Below are positions 14,645-21,346 of a DNA stretch of 23,149 nt, piece after piece. Under the pieces are notes generated by a model. That model worked only from the letters and a program-made list of their open reading frames with translations. It was not told the DNA's origin and did no database searches. Source of the stretch: Clostridiales bacterium (GTDB lineage Bacteria > Bacillota > Clostridia > Christensenellales > Aristaeellaceae); the NCBI GenBank assembly GCA_004555535.1, contig SFHU01000040.1, forward strand, positions 1 to 23,149, in the 5' to 3' direction. The translations under genes were made by a program, and so were the position numbers. Each line of letters begins with the position of its first letter. Position 1 is the first letter of the stretch.

Positions 14645-15115
14645 TCACTCTCCATAGATGCGCGCCATCCGCATAATTCTGCGCCGGAGCTCGTCGCGGA
14701 CGCGTTCGGGCGCAAGGCACTCGCATTTGTCCCCGAGGCTCAGGAGCATGTCGTAGTCATCATCCCGCTCGATGAACGGATAGTCCCCCAATAGTGCTCC
14801 GCGCCGTCCGGCGCGATACGCTCCGGCGGGCAGAAGGCATGCACATACCAGTGATTGCTTTTGAGCACGAACTGAACCGGCTCAACCGTGCGGTTTCGTG
14901 ACCGTCCGTGTAGGTGAAGGAAAGCAGCCTGCTTTGCTGCAGCGCCTCCTTGATCGTGTCCAGATGCCGCGCGATATACCCGCCTGGTTGATGGCCTCCA
15001 TGTCGCGGTATACGGTGCGGGGCGACACCTCAAACATCGCCGTCATCTCCTGCGCGCCGACGCGCCATTTTTCCAGCAGGATCATGATCATGCTGACAAG
15101 CCGGTCCACCTTCAT
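14645..15115 (-). pseudogene. WYL-type (YafY-like) regulator with two deletions and frameshifts
   Basis: The start is sound: ATG at 15115, then a DeoR/HTH_11 helix-turn-helix (KVDRLVSMIMILLEK, then SPRTVYRDMEAINQAG). After AINQAGI the frame breaks, and the text resumes in another frame with HLDTIKEALQQSRLLSFTYTDG, the linker helix and first WYL strand. It shifts again after GHETAR to VEPVQFVLKSNHWYVHAFCP, then jumps to APDGAEHY and ends with GDKCECL and RIMRMARIY before TGA at 14645. Normal members are about 300 residues; roughly half is gone. The order of the parts is preserved. No functional regulator can be made, although the promoter looks perfect. Confidence 0.82.
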
Positions 15116-15145
15116 GATGCCTTCACCCTCCCGGAATTTCCTGAT

Positions 15146-15361
15146 TCAGATTATAGATTGTTGCCATGAGGCTGTCAACAATCTGCGGTACGGCAGTTCA
15201 GTCAGCGCATCCAGCTTGTGCTCGTCGTGCAAGCCCAGACCGAAGATGCAGCCGAAGTCGCCGGCGACGATCAGCTTATCCTTGTCGGTCAGCCTGTACT
15301 GCTCTTTGATTTTTTCAAAGCGGGATACCTCGCCATGTGTATCCCCGGTGATATAAATCAT
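15146..15361 (-). pseudogene. Metallophosphoesterase, C-terminally truncated
   Basis: The frame begins MIYITGDTHGE, the first metal motif (D-x-H) of calcineurin-like phosphoesterases, and continues to LIVAGDFGCIF, the second (GD). It keeps homology to about ALTELPY and then enters unrelated sequence (RRLLTASWQQSII) that holds the WYL promoter. The GNH(E/D) motif and later histidines are missing, so the dimetal site is incomplete. Family members of this type are 230-250 residues; 71 remain. The ribosome site is weak. Confidence 0.8.
15150..15183 (-). promoter_or_regulatory. Consensus promoter with operator-like dyad, WYL regulator
   Basis: On the minus strand TTGACA (15173-15178) and TATAAT (15150-15155) match the sigma-A consensus perfectly with a 17-base spacer. 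An 8-base perfect inverted repeat, GATTGTTG/CAACAATC (15156-15183), spans the -35 and spacer, suggesting tight repression. Confidence 0.88.
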
Positions 15362-15556
15362 CCTTCTTCACCCGCCTTCTGTGTATTCTTCTCCGGCCAT
15401 CTGAAACCGAAATCCTTTCGCTTGACCTTGCATCTGGGCTCGCCGTCTCTCCAGAAGACAATCCACATATATTATGCCACCTTCCGGAGCGCTTGTCACT
15501 GTAACTGTACTACCCTGAAAACCCTTGTGGACATAGGAAAGCCAGCTCTATGAAAA
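15362..15556. other. Non-coding stretch, no gene seen
   Basis: No recognisable protein or RNA. The base composition is more balanced than in the flanking genes, and the stretch borders mobile-element scars, so it may be transferred DNA. Confidence 0.4.
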
Positions 15557-15583
15557 TGCACCCAGCTTTCAGCTCTGGGTGCA
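15557..15583 (-). terminator. Hairpin terminator
   Basis: TGCACCCAG (15557-15565) and CTGGGTGCA (15575-15583) form a perfect 9-base stem with a 9-base loop, followed on the minus strand by TTTTC. It would end minus-strand transcription coming from the recombinase remnant. Confidence 0.6.
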
Positions 15584-15619
15584 GGGGATGTGCAGTTGTA
15601 TCAAAGTCGGAGTCAACAT

Positions 15620-15709
15620 CCCGGCATAAACACCAGCATATTCCCATTCAGGGTTACGCTGGATTAGGTCGCTGTAGCAGCTGACCTGTGCTGCCAGCGA
15701 ATGAAGCAT
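15620..15709 (-). pseudogene. Serine recombinase N-terminal remnant
   Basis: About 30 codons on the minus strand resemble the resolvase domain of large serine recombinases, in the part that precedes the conserved D-x-G-I-S-G-T: SLAAQVSCYSDLIQRNPEWE then YAGVYA. The match stops at AGML, just where DEGISGT would be expected, and neither the catalytic serine nor a start survives. It marks an integrated element of the Tn4451/TnpX kind. Confidence 0.65.
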
Positions 15710-15872
15710 CGCGGACAAGGAGGAAGCGGGCAAGGCCATCCTTGTAGCCTGCAAGGATGCCGCCAAGGGCGCGCCGGTCGAGTTTGGCTCCTATCGCGGG
15801 CTGTCCATGCGCGTTCAGTTTGATGCCTATTGTTTTGATAGGCAGAGAGAAACGCGAAGAAAAGCTCCCTAA
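15705..15872 (+). pseudogene. Fragment of a mobile-element SNF2-type helicase
   Basis: On the plus strand DKEEAGKAILVACKDAA, then VEFGSYRGLSMRVQFDAY, resembles part of the C-terminal region of the very large SNF2/DEAD helicase-methylase proteins carried by Clostridial conjugative elements. About 55 codons remain; a stop TAA lies at 15870. It abuts the recombinase remnant on the opposite strand. Identification is from memory of the family pattern and is moderately sure. Confidence 0.5.
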
Positions 15873-15907
15873 ACCGGTACTGCTCGATTTTGGTTTGGGC
15901 ACGCCCG

Positions 15908-16453
15908 TCAGGGCGTGTAATAGGGCCTCAGGCAGTCCGGCATACAGCTCTCCACATAGGAGAGCAGCGTATCCGGGGAGGGGGCGCAGTTGTGTCTGAC
16001 CCACCAGACGATGGCGTACACATTGACATAGCTGAACGCCTCCACGGTGAATTGAAGCTTCGCGGGCAAGCGCCTGACGCCTTCGATGAGACAAATGCCC
16101 TGCACGATATTGTGCTGGAAATACTGTGCCATGGACTCCATCATGGAGTTCTGACCGCTGTAGCCCAGCACCTTCCTATAAAAGGGCAGGTGCTGGCGGA
16201 TATGTTCGAGATTGGCGTATGACCAGATTTTCCAGTCTTTCAGCGCTGGCGAAGCGGTGATAAGGGGATCCGTCGCACTCTGATAAATCCAGGACATCAC
16301 GTCGTATTTGTCGTGGAAGAGGCGGTAAAACGTCGCCTTCGAGATGCCCGCCCGCTGCGCAATATCCTGCGTACGGATGGCGTCAAGGCTTGTCTCGCAG
16401 ATCATCTGCATGAACGCATCCGCGACTGCGGCGCGCCGCTGCTCTGTCGTCAT
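15908..16453 (-). CDS. TetR/AcrR-family regulator
   Basis: A 181-residue repressor-type protein. The N-terminal helix-turn-helix is typical: AVADAFMQMICE, then TQDIAQRAGISKATFYRLFHDKYDVM. The C-terminal ligand domain (about residues 60-181) has the FYRKVLGYSGQNSM and WWVRHN patterns seen in the DhaS-like TetR branch. The ATG at 16453 is chosen because the frame upstream is not protein-like and runs into the terminator at 16533. A GGGGA lies about 7-8 bases upstream. It lies directly downstream of the exported flavoprotein pair on the same strand, with its own promoter. It may regulate that pair, which is inferred from location only. The stop codon lies in the loop of a CACGCCC/GGGCGTG hairpin (15900-15917). 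Confidence 0.9.
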   Translation of the reverse strand: MTTEQRRAAVADAFMQMICETSLDAIRTQDIAQRAGISKATFYRLFHDKYDVMSWIYQSATDPLITASPALKDWKIWSYANLEHIRQHLPFYRKVLGYSGQNSMMESMAQYFQHNIVQGICLIEGVRRLPAKLQFTVEAFSYVNVYAIVWWVRHNCAPSPDTLLSYVESCMPDCLRPYYTP

Positions 16454-16505
16454 GGTCAATCCCCGCTCTGCTGTCAAACTGCGGGCGTTCACCCGTTCAA
16501 CATTC

Positions 16506-16534
16506 AGTATACGGCAAAGCGCGCCAAAACACAA
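16506..16534 (-). promoter_or_regulatory. Promoter of the TetR gene
   Basis: TTGTGT (16529-16534) and TATACT (16506-16511) on the minus strand are 17 bases apart. The -35 overlaps the foot of the terminator hairpin of the preceding operon. Confidence 0.6.
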
Positions 16535-16570
16535 GAAAAAGGTCCCCGCGGGCACGGAGACCTTTTTCTT
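16533..16570. terminator. Bidirectional intrinsic terminator
   Basis: AAGAAAAAGGTC pairs with GACCTTTTTCTT, with a further CCG/CGG inside. The A-run and T-run flank the GC core, so it can act on both strands. It closes the flavoprotein operon before the TetR gene. Confidence 0.88.
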
Positions 16571-16617
16571 GGAAGGAAAGGAAAGAAGAGCAGACGGCGT
16601 GCCCGCGCCGCAGAGCA

Positions 16618-18114
16618 TCAGTGGGATTCCAGCTGAGCGCATGCCGTGCCGGCGATCTCGCCAGTCGCCATCGCACCCGCAAGAGTCAGAATGGCAAATT
16701 TAGTCGGCTGGCCGACGTCGCCCGCATGGTACAGGCGCGGAATCGGGTTGCCGTCCCAGTCGAGAGTTTCCATGTTCTCGCCGCAGACCAGACCGCCGAT
16801 GGTGTACACGGCAGCGGGCTCGATCTCGGCCGCGTAGTACGGCGGCGTGGCGATCTTGCTGAGCATGAAACCGTCGCGGCCGAACGCGGTGTCCTCGCCC
16901 GCGTCGCAGGCGGCGTTATAGGCCTCGATGGTCGCCTTCAGGGCCTCGACATCAATCGGGTCGTTGCCGCTCTGCTCAGCCAGCTTCTCAACCAGCTCCT
17001 CAATGGTGTCCGCCTTGACCAGCCAGCCGCGCTCCAGCTCGGCCTGGTTGTCCTCGCTCCAGTTGTAGATGTTGTAGGCGGAGGCATAACCGGTGCTGAA
17101 ATCGCGCGGCCCGACGGAACCGGCATCAAACATGGTGGAATCAAAGATGGTGTACATCGGGAAATTCTTGAAGGACTCGAACACCGGGAACGTGCCGTTG
17201 TAGTCGAACATGGAGAGCTGTTCCTTGCTGTGGGTAAGATACTGCTCCTCGTTCATGAAGCGCTGGCCCTTTGCGTTGACGAAGATGCGGGCGTCCGGTC
17301 CCATGGTATTGTACTGGTGAAGGATGGCGGTGCCCATCTCGTCGCTGGCTTTCTTGTAAGCCATGCCGAACCACTCGATCTGCTGGTTGGACATGCCATC
17401 CAGCGCGGCACCCACCTTCAGCGCCATCAGCAGGCCGTCGCCCGTCTGGGTGGGCGCGCCGAGGTTCGCATAGGGCGGCATGTCGGCGAAGTGGAAGCGG
17501 GAGACGAGGTCGCGGTTCTCAATGTAGCCGCCAGTGGCAATGACGACACCCTTGTTAGCCTTGACGTTGACGGTCTTGCCAGAGGCGTCGGTGCACTGCA
17601 CGCCCCAGATTTCCTTCGTCTCGGGGTCCTGAATCAGGGACTCCGCCGGGGTCTCATAGAGGCACTCGATGCCCATCGCGTCGATATTGGTGGTCAACGC
17701 CTTGTAGAAGCCACGGCCATGGCCTACGGTGACGTTGCCATTCATCTCCATGCCGTTATCACAAAGCCATGCCATGTTTTCGTTGCCCTTGTCGGCGATT
17801 CTGGTAGCCAGATCCATGGAGATGCGGCCGTGGCTTTCGTTGTAGACAGACTCAGCTACACGCGGCAGACGGACAAACGCCATGCTGGTCGGGGCAGAGC
17901 CGCCGGCGAATTCCTTGCTGGCCTTTTCCAGAATCAGCGTGGTTGCGCCATTGTCCACGGCGGCCTTCGCGGCGAGCGCACCAGCGGGGCCGTAGCCGAT
18001 GACGACGACGTCGGCCTCGCGGTCCCACTGTACGTCGGGCATGGCGGCAAAGGCTGCGGTGGCCATGCAGAGCGTCAGCGCCAAAGCGATGACAAGAGAC
18101 AGGATTCCTTTCAT
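16618..18114 (-). CDS. Exported FAD-dependent reductase (fumarate-reductase-like)
   Basis: A 498-residue protein. Residues 1-24 are a Sec-type signal peptide ending in AAFAA; no twin arginine is seen. The FAD fold follows (DVVVIGYGPAG to 45, Glu63 in ILEK), then VVIATGGYI, and the closing LYHAGDVGQPTKF and EIAG motifs. It belongs to the FAD_binding_2 family of flavocytochrome c fumarate reductases, urocanate reductases and ketosteroid dehydrogenases. The usual substrate motifs differ: HTMGG is YTIGG (437-441), and the NRLGG arginine region reads AILTLAG (474-480). A dicarboxylate substrate is therefore doubtful. No haem motifs are present. AAGGGAG lies 8 bases before the ATG. The FMN-binding partner gene lies 49 bases upstream, so electrons probably arrive through that protein outside the membrane. 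Confidence 0.88.
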   Translation of the reverse strand: MKGILSLVIALALTLCMATAAFAAMPDVQWDREADVVVIGYGPAGALAAKAAVDNGATTLILEKASKEFAGGSAPTSMAFVRLPRVAESVYNESHGRISMDLATRIADKGNENMAWLCDNGMEMNGNVTVGHGRGFYKALTTNIDAMGIECLYETPAESLIQDPETKEIWGVQCTDASGKTVNVKANKGVVIATGGYIENRDLVSRFHFADMPPYANLGAPTQTGDGLLMALKVGAALDGMSNQQIEWFGMAYKKASDEMGTAILHQYNTMGPDARIFVNAKGQRFMNEEQYLTHSKEQLSMFDYNGTFPVFESFKNFPMYTIFDSTMFDAGSVGPRDFSTGYASAYNIYNWSEDNQAELERGWLVKADTIEELVEKLAEQSGNDPIDVEALKATIEAYNAACDAGEDTAFGRDGFMLSKIATPPYYAAEIEPAAVYTIGGLVCGENMETLDWDGNPIPRLYHAGDVGQPTKFAILTLAGAMATGEIAGTACAQLESH

Positions 18115-18163
18115 GTTCGGTTCTCCCTTCGATATGATTTACCCTTCCGGGCCGGGTGACGGG

Positions 18164-18826
18164 TTATGGCTGCACAGCCTGATCGACGGCCTGCTTGACA
18201 GCGCGCTTGAATGCGGAGGAGCTAAGCGTCGCGCCGGTCACACTGTCCACCTCGACGGTGTTCTGCTTGACCATGGCGTCCGTCAGTTTGAGCATGGCCG
18301 TGGTGCCAAGGCCCGGAGTTTCATGCTGTTCAAGAACCTTGATGGCCTGAATCACACCGTCCACGACCGTCACCTTGACTGAGATCATGCCGTTTGCGCC
18401 GTTGGCATCCTCGCCATAATACTCGTTCTCGCCGAGCACAACACCCTCGGGCACCTGAACCTCTGCCTTTGGCGGTTCCTCGCCGCGGGCGAGCGCGAAG
18501 ACCGCCGCAGCGGCTTCCCTGACTGCGCCGCTGGTGATGCTCGCGCCGGAAACGCCGTCGATCTCCTGGCTTTGCGCAGAGAGCAGCTGTTCGCGCAGCT
18601 TGGGCAGCGCATCCCCGCCGATGCTGGGGGTTTCGCTGTCCCCGGTGATGGTCAGGTCTGTGATTTCCTTGTCGCTGACGGTGAGTGCGACCTTGACCGG
18701 GCCGCCAAAGCCTTCGGCCTCACTCTCGTAGGTGCCGGGGACAAACGCAGTTTCCTCGGCCATCGCGCCCGCAGCGCAGGCCAGCGTCAAAGCCAGCGCC
18801 ACGGATAAAACAGCACCTTTCTTCAT
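18164..18826 (-). CDS. Exported protein with two FMN-binding domains
   Basis: A 220-residue protein with a signal peptide (residues 1-23, ending AMAEE) and two tandem FMN_bind domains (about 28-112 and 130-216). Each has the motif by which ApbE-type transferases attach FMN covalently: D90-GVSGAS (acceptor Ser97) and D194-SVTGAT (acceptor Thr200). The second is canonical, the first has Ser for Thr. The domains are joined by a proline-rich linker (EEPPKAEVQVPEG). It should shuttle electrons outside the cell membrane to the FAD reductase encoded just downstream. No ApbE or membrane electron donor gene lies in the window. The ATG at 18826 has AGGAGG 9 bases upstream; the longer frame to 19099 covers the promoter. 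Confidence 0.92.
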   Translation of the reverse strand: MKKGAVLSVALALTLACAAGAMAEETAFVPGTYESEAEGFGGPVKVALTVSDKEITDLTITGDSETPSIGGDALPKLREQLLSAQSQEIDGVSGASITSGAVREAAAAVFALARGEEPPKAEVQVPEGVVLGENEYYGEDANGANGMISVKVTVVDGVIQAIKVLEQHETPGLGTTAMLKLTDAMVKQNTVEVDSVTGATLSSSAFKRAVKQAVDQAVQP

Positions 18827-18859
18827 TTCTATGAGCCTCCTTTTGTCTTTTGTATATCC

Positions 18860-18887
18860 ATTATAGTGTTTTTTGTGGCAGGGAAAA
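18860..18887 (-). promoter_or_regulatory. Promoter of the exported flavin pair
   Basis: A consensus TATAAT (18860-18865) on the minus strand has a poor -35, TTTTCC (18882-18887), at 16 bases. A weak -35 with a strong -10 often goes with an activator, and an inverted repeat lies just upstream. Confidence 0.65.
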
Positions 18888-18900
18888 GAAACGATATTGG

Positions 18901-18935
18901 CTTCCGTCTCATTCGACGCGAAATCGAGACGGAAG
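18901..18935. promoter_or_regulatory. Long inverted repeat upstream of the flavin operon promoter
   Basis: CTTCCGTCTC (18901-18910) and GAGACGGAAG (18926-18935) are a perfect 10-base inverted repeat with a 15-base spacer. A further GTCTCA with nearby GTCGAAA follows at about 18944-18957 and echoes the first arm and spacer. It begins 14 bases upstream of the -35, a position suited to an activator. Confidence 0.7.
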
Positions 18936-19031
18936 TGGGATATTGTCTCACGTCGAAAAGGTTCAGACAAAAGTAAGCACTGAATAAACCTGTGTCGTGA
19001 AAAGAAGCGAGAGTCATGAGATAAGCTCCGC

Positions 19032-19217
19032 ATGGCGCTGGAGGTCATTTTGCAAGGTTGCCCCGACGTGATGCCCTCAACGCTGGTTGCGGAGGTCACG
19101 GGGTATCATCATGAAACCGTAGTCCGCTGGTGCAGCAAGAAGAAGGTCGAATGCTTCTGCATCCGCAGAACGCATTGGATTCCTAAGGTCAGCCTGATCC
19201 GGAATGCAGCGAACTGA
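19032..19217 (+). pseudogene. HTH (excisionase-like) fragment
   Basis: A 61-residue frame with a MerR/excisionase-like helix-turn-helix: MPSTLVAEVTGYHHETVVRW, then CFCIRRTHWIPKVSLI, as in small DNA-binding proteins of mobile elements. No ribosome site precedes the ATG. After SLIRNAAN a stop occurs, while another frame stays open with ELTEWLILEWLRPIMKKEP, suggesting a frameshift. It may be the complete small protein or a remnant. Confidence 0.55.
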
Positions 19218-19410
19218 CAGAGTGGTTGATTCTCGAATGGCTGAGGCCGATCATGAAGAAGGAGCCCGCTGTCATTCACCAGCGCATATGCTCTGCATGA
19301 CAGGGGATTGGGCCGCAATAAGAACAGACAACCCTGCCGACAAGGCCTGCCTCAAGAGGCTGCGCAAGCGCTGCGAGGCAGAGGGCCGCACGGCGACCCA
19401 GGCTGAAACA

Positions 19411-19770
19411 AATAAGTGGGCCTGGACCCACTGGCTCGACGTGCTCTTCTACGCAGCCATCATCTACGTGCTCGTGTACACCATGACCAACATCGGCCGC
19501 CTGCAGAGCTATGACATCGCGGTCATGAAGCCGGTCATGGCAGACAACAAGGGCCGCACAGCTTCTGTCTTTGCCGCCGGAACCGGCATCGCCATGTTCT
19601 GTATGTACTTTTTCAGCGCTACAATGAATCCGGTCCCCTTCTATAGCTTTGCTGCGCTGGCACAGTTTTTCTTCTGCGGGTTCAATACCGCCATCTATGC
19701 CATTGTCCCGGACTGTGTGGAATACGGCGAGTGGAAAACCGGTATCCGCAACGACGGTTTTCAGTACGCC
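19411..19770 (+). pseudogene. GPH-family sugar symporter fragment
   Basis: About 120 codons of membrane protein. From about 19535 the text matches the C-terminal half of glycoside-pentoside-hexuronide cation symporters: GRTASVFAAGTGIAMFCMYF, then FCGFNTAIYAIVPDCVEYGE and WKTGIRNDGFQYA, the conserved D-x-x-E-Y-x-x-W-K-T-G. The 40 residues before it (WAWTHWLDVLFYAAIIYVLV) are a different membrane segment I do not recognise. At 19770 the symporter ends in the middle of a conserved region and an IS3 transposase end begins. No start or ribosome site is seen. Both ends are rearrangement points. Confidence 0.72.
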
Positions 19771-19772
19771 TT

Positions 19773-19928
19773 GGAACATTCAAGACCGAATGCCTTTACA
19801 GATGCAAACCTACAACCGGCGAACAGGTTCAACAGCTGGTCGATGAATATATCCATTTCTATAATTACCAACGCATTGATATGAAAAACGGCCTTACTCC
19901 GTTTGAAATCCGGAGTAAAGCCGCGTAA
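19773..19928 (+). mobile_element. IS3-family transposase C-terminal remnant
   Basis: GTFKTECLYRCKPTTGEQVQ, then VDEYIHFYNYQRI and LTPFEIRSKAA with a stop, is the end of an IS3/IS150-type DDE integrase domain, including the last catalytic glutamate in KTE. Some 50 of about 280 residues remain. The right end of the element probably lies within about 60 bases after the stop, in the stretch containing TGTGTCTACTTGACTTATAG. Confidence 0.85.
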
Positions 19929-20099
19929 TGTTGCGCAATTCTACGACGGGGTTTGTTTTTTGTGTCTACTTGACTTATAGCAGTCCAGATGAAGCAGCAG
20001 ACCATGCCGGTTTTATAGCAGTTCAACAAAATCGCGCAGAACCGACATACTTATGAACGGTTTCTCTGACAGCGCCGATTCCCATGATCATTTCACGGA
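19929..20099. other. Non-coding scar between IS3 and glycosidase fragments
   Basis: It contains two TATAGCAGT-like copies (near 19977 and 20014) and ATGCCGGTTTT (20004-20014), which equals the right half of the terminator at 20440-20460. No gene is seen; it looks like pieced-together remnants. Confidence 0.45.
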
Positions 20100-20441
20100 A
20101 TGTATGCAAGTCTTTCTGAGGACAGCCGCAACCTCCATCGGACCCGCTTTGACTGGAGCCACGCTGCGCTGCGCAGGAAGCACGGAACGCCGGAGCATGC
20201 CATATGGAAGGGCATCCAGCAGCTGCGTGAGATGCGTGCGCGCCCCTGCTTTGCCGCCGATGCCAGGGTACAGACGCTGGACAGCGGGAACCAGGCAGTG
20301 CTGGCCGTTCGCCGGGAAAAGGAAGACGATCTGATGACGGCGCTGATGAATTTCAGCGAGCAGGCGCAGCGCGCCATGCAGCCGAATGGAGCATGGATTG
20401 AGCTTGATCCGTATGAGATGCGGATCCTCATCGAGGAGTAA
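20100..20441 (+). pseudogene. GH13 glycosidase (amylosucrase-like) C-terminal fragment
   Basis: A 113-residue frame begins YASLSEDSRNLHRTRFDW, like the end of the barrel of GH13 amylosucrase/sucrose phosphorylase-type enzymes. It continues with the last helices and the C-terminal beta domain: QLREMRARPCFAADARVQTL, LAVRREKEDDLMTALMNFSE and WIELDPYEMRILIEE. The catalytic domain, normally 400 or more residues, is absent, and the frame starts without a ribosome site. The end of the gene and its terminator are intact. Confidence 0.72.
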
Positions 20442-20462
20442 ACCGGCATGATGCCGGTTTTG
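20440..20462 (+). terminator. Intrinsic terminator of the glycosidase fragment
   Basis: AAACCGGCAT-G-ATGCCGGTTTT is a near-perfect stem that begins at the stop codon and ends in T residues. Its 15-base core CCGGCATGATGCCGG is identical to the core at the end of the URO-D gene repeat at 1-163. Confidence 0.8.
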
Positions 20463-20463
20463 A

Positions 20464-21165
20464 TCAGAAAACAGTACCCACGAGAATTTACCTGAACCGA
20501 TTGTCGGAAATCTGAAGGCATCTCCAGAGCAAATTCTGGACGATCTGCAAGGCATTCTCTCTCCTCTTCAAAAGAAGATGCTGCGTGTTGTTCTCCTTCA
20601 CATTGATGAACTAAATCAACACATCGCTTCTCTTGACGACGAGATCGACCGCAATATGCAAGACCGATATCGAGATGCCGTAGACGCCGTTGATACTGTT
20701 ACCGGCATTGGGCCGGACAGTGCCAAAGCAATCCTTGCAGTCATTGGCATTGACATGTCCAGATTCCCTTCCGACGCTCATCTTGCTTCCTGGGCAGGGC
20801 TTTGTCCCGGCAATAATGAAAGCGCCGGTAAATGCCGCTCTGGAAAAACAACGAAGGGAAACAAACTGCTAAAGACAACCCTCGTTGTTTGCGCTCACTC
20901 TGCCGTTAAGGTGAAGAGTTCTTACTTTTACGCCCAATTCCAGCGCATTAGCGCCCGCCGAGGCAAAAAGAGAGCATATGTTGCTGTAGCACATTCCATG
21001 CTTATTGCTATCTACCACATCCTGAAAGACAATATTCCTTTCGTTGACCTTGGTTCCGAATACTACAACCAGTTCAACAAGGAAAGAAAAATCAACGTCT
21101 ACCTCAAAAGGCTCAAAGCTCTCGGCTGGGAATCCGATACTGCCGCTGTATCTCTTCCTGCCTGA
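20464..21165 (+). mobile_element. IS110-family transposase, 5' truncated
   Basis: The frame, with homology from about 20485, holds the middle coiled coil (LRVVLLHIDELNQHIASLDD) and the C-terminal Transposase_20 domain: VTGIGPDSAKAILAVIG, then LASWAGLCPGNNESAGK, the serine-containing GKCRSGKTTKGNKLLK, and AHSMLIAIYHILKD. The ATG at 20578 would give 195 residues. Full IS110 transposases are about 400; the N-terminal RuvC-like DEDD domain is missing, so the copy is inactive. In IS110 elements a guide (bridge) RNA is made from a non-coding end; if that was the left end, it has been lost here. Codon use is more AT-rich than in the flanking chromosome genes. Confidence 0.9.
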
Positions 21166-21238
21166 TTTTTGCTCATATTCCCTTTATATAGGGGGTGTTT
21201 GCGCTTTTTCGCGCTGGACGCTATGGTTTCAAAGTAAA

Positions 21239-21346
21239 GTAAGCAAGGAAAACGCGGCGCGCCTCGCACCGCAGATCACTCTGGCTGCGCGGCGCATCCG
21301 CGCGTTTGAGCTTGCGCTCCGGCTCATCGACCGGGAGCTTTCCTAA
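21239..21346 (+). pseudogene. Possible C-terminal tail of an unknown protein
   Basis: A short frame, KENAARLAPQITLAARRIRA followed by FELALRLIDRELS and TAA, is GC-rich and helical like chromosomal genes and unlike the IS110 remnant before it. Its stop overlaps the stop of the MATE gene on the other strand. It may be the end of a gene whose front was lost at the IS110 insertion. Not recognised. Confidence 0.35.
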
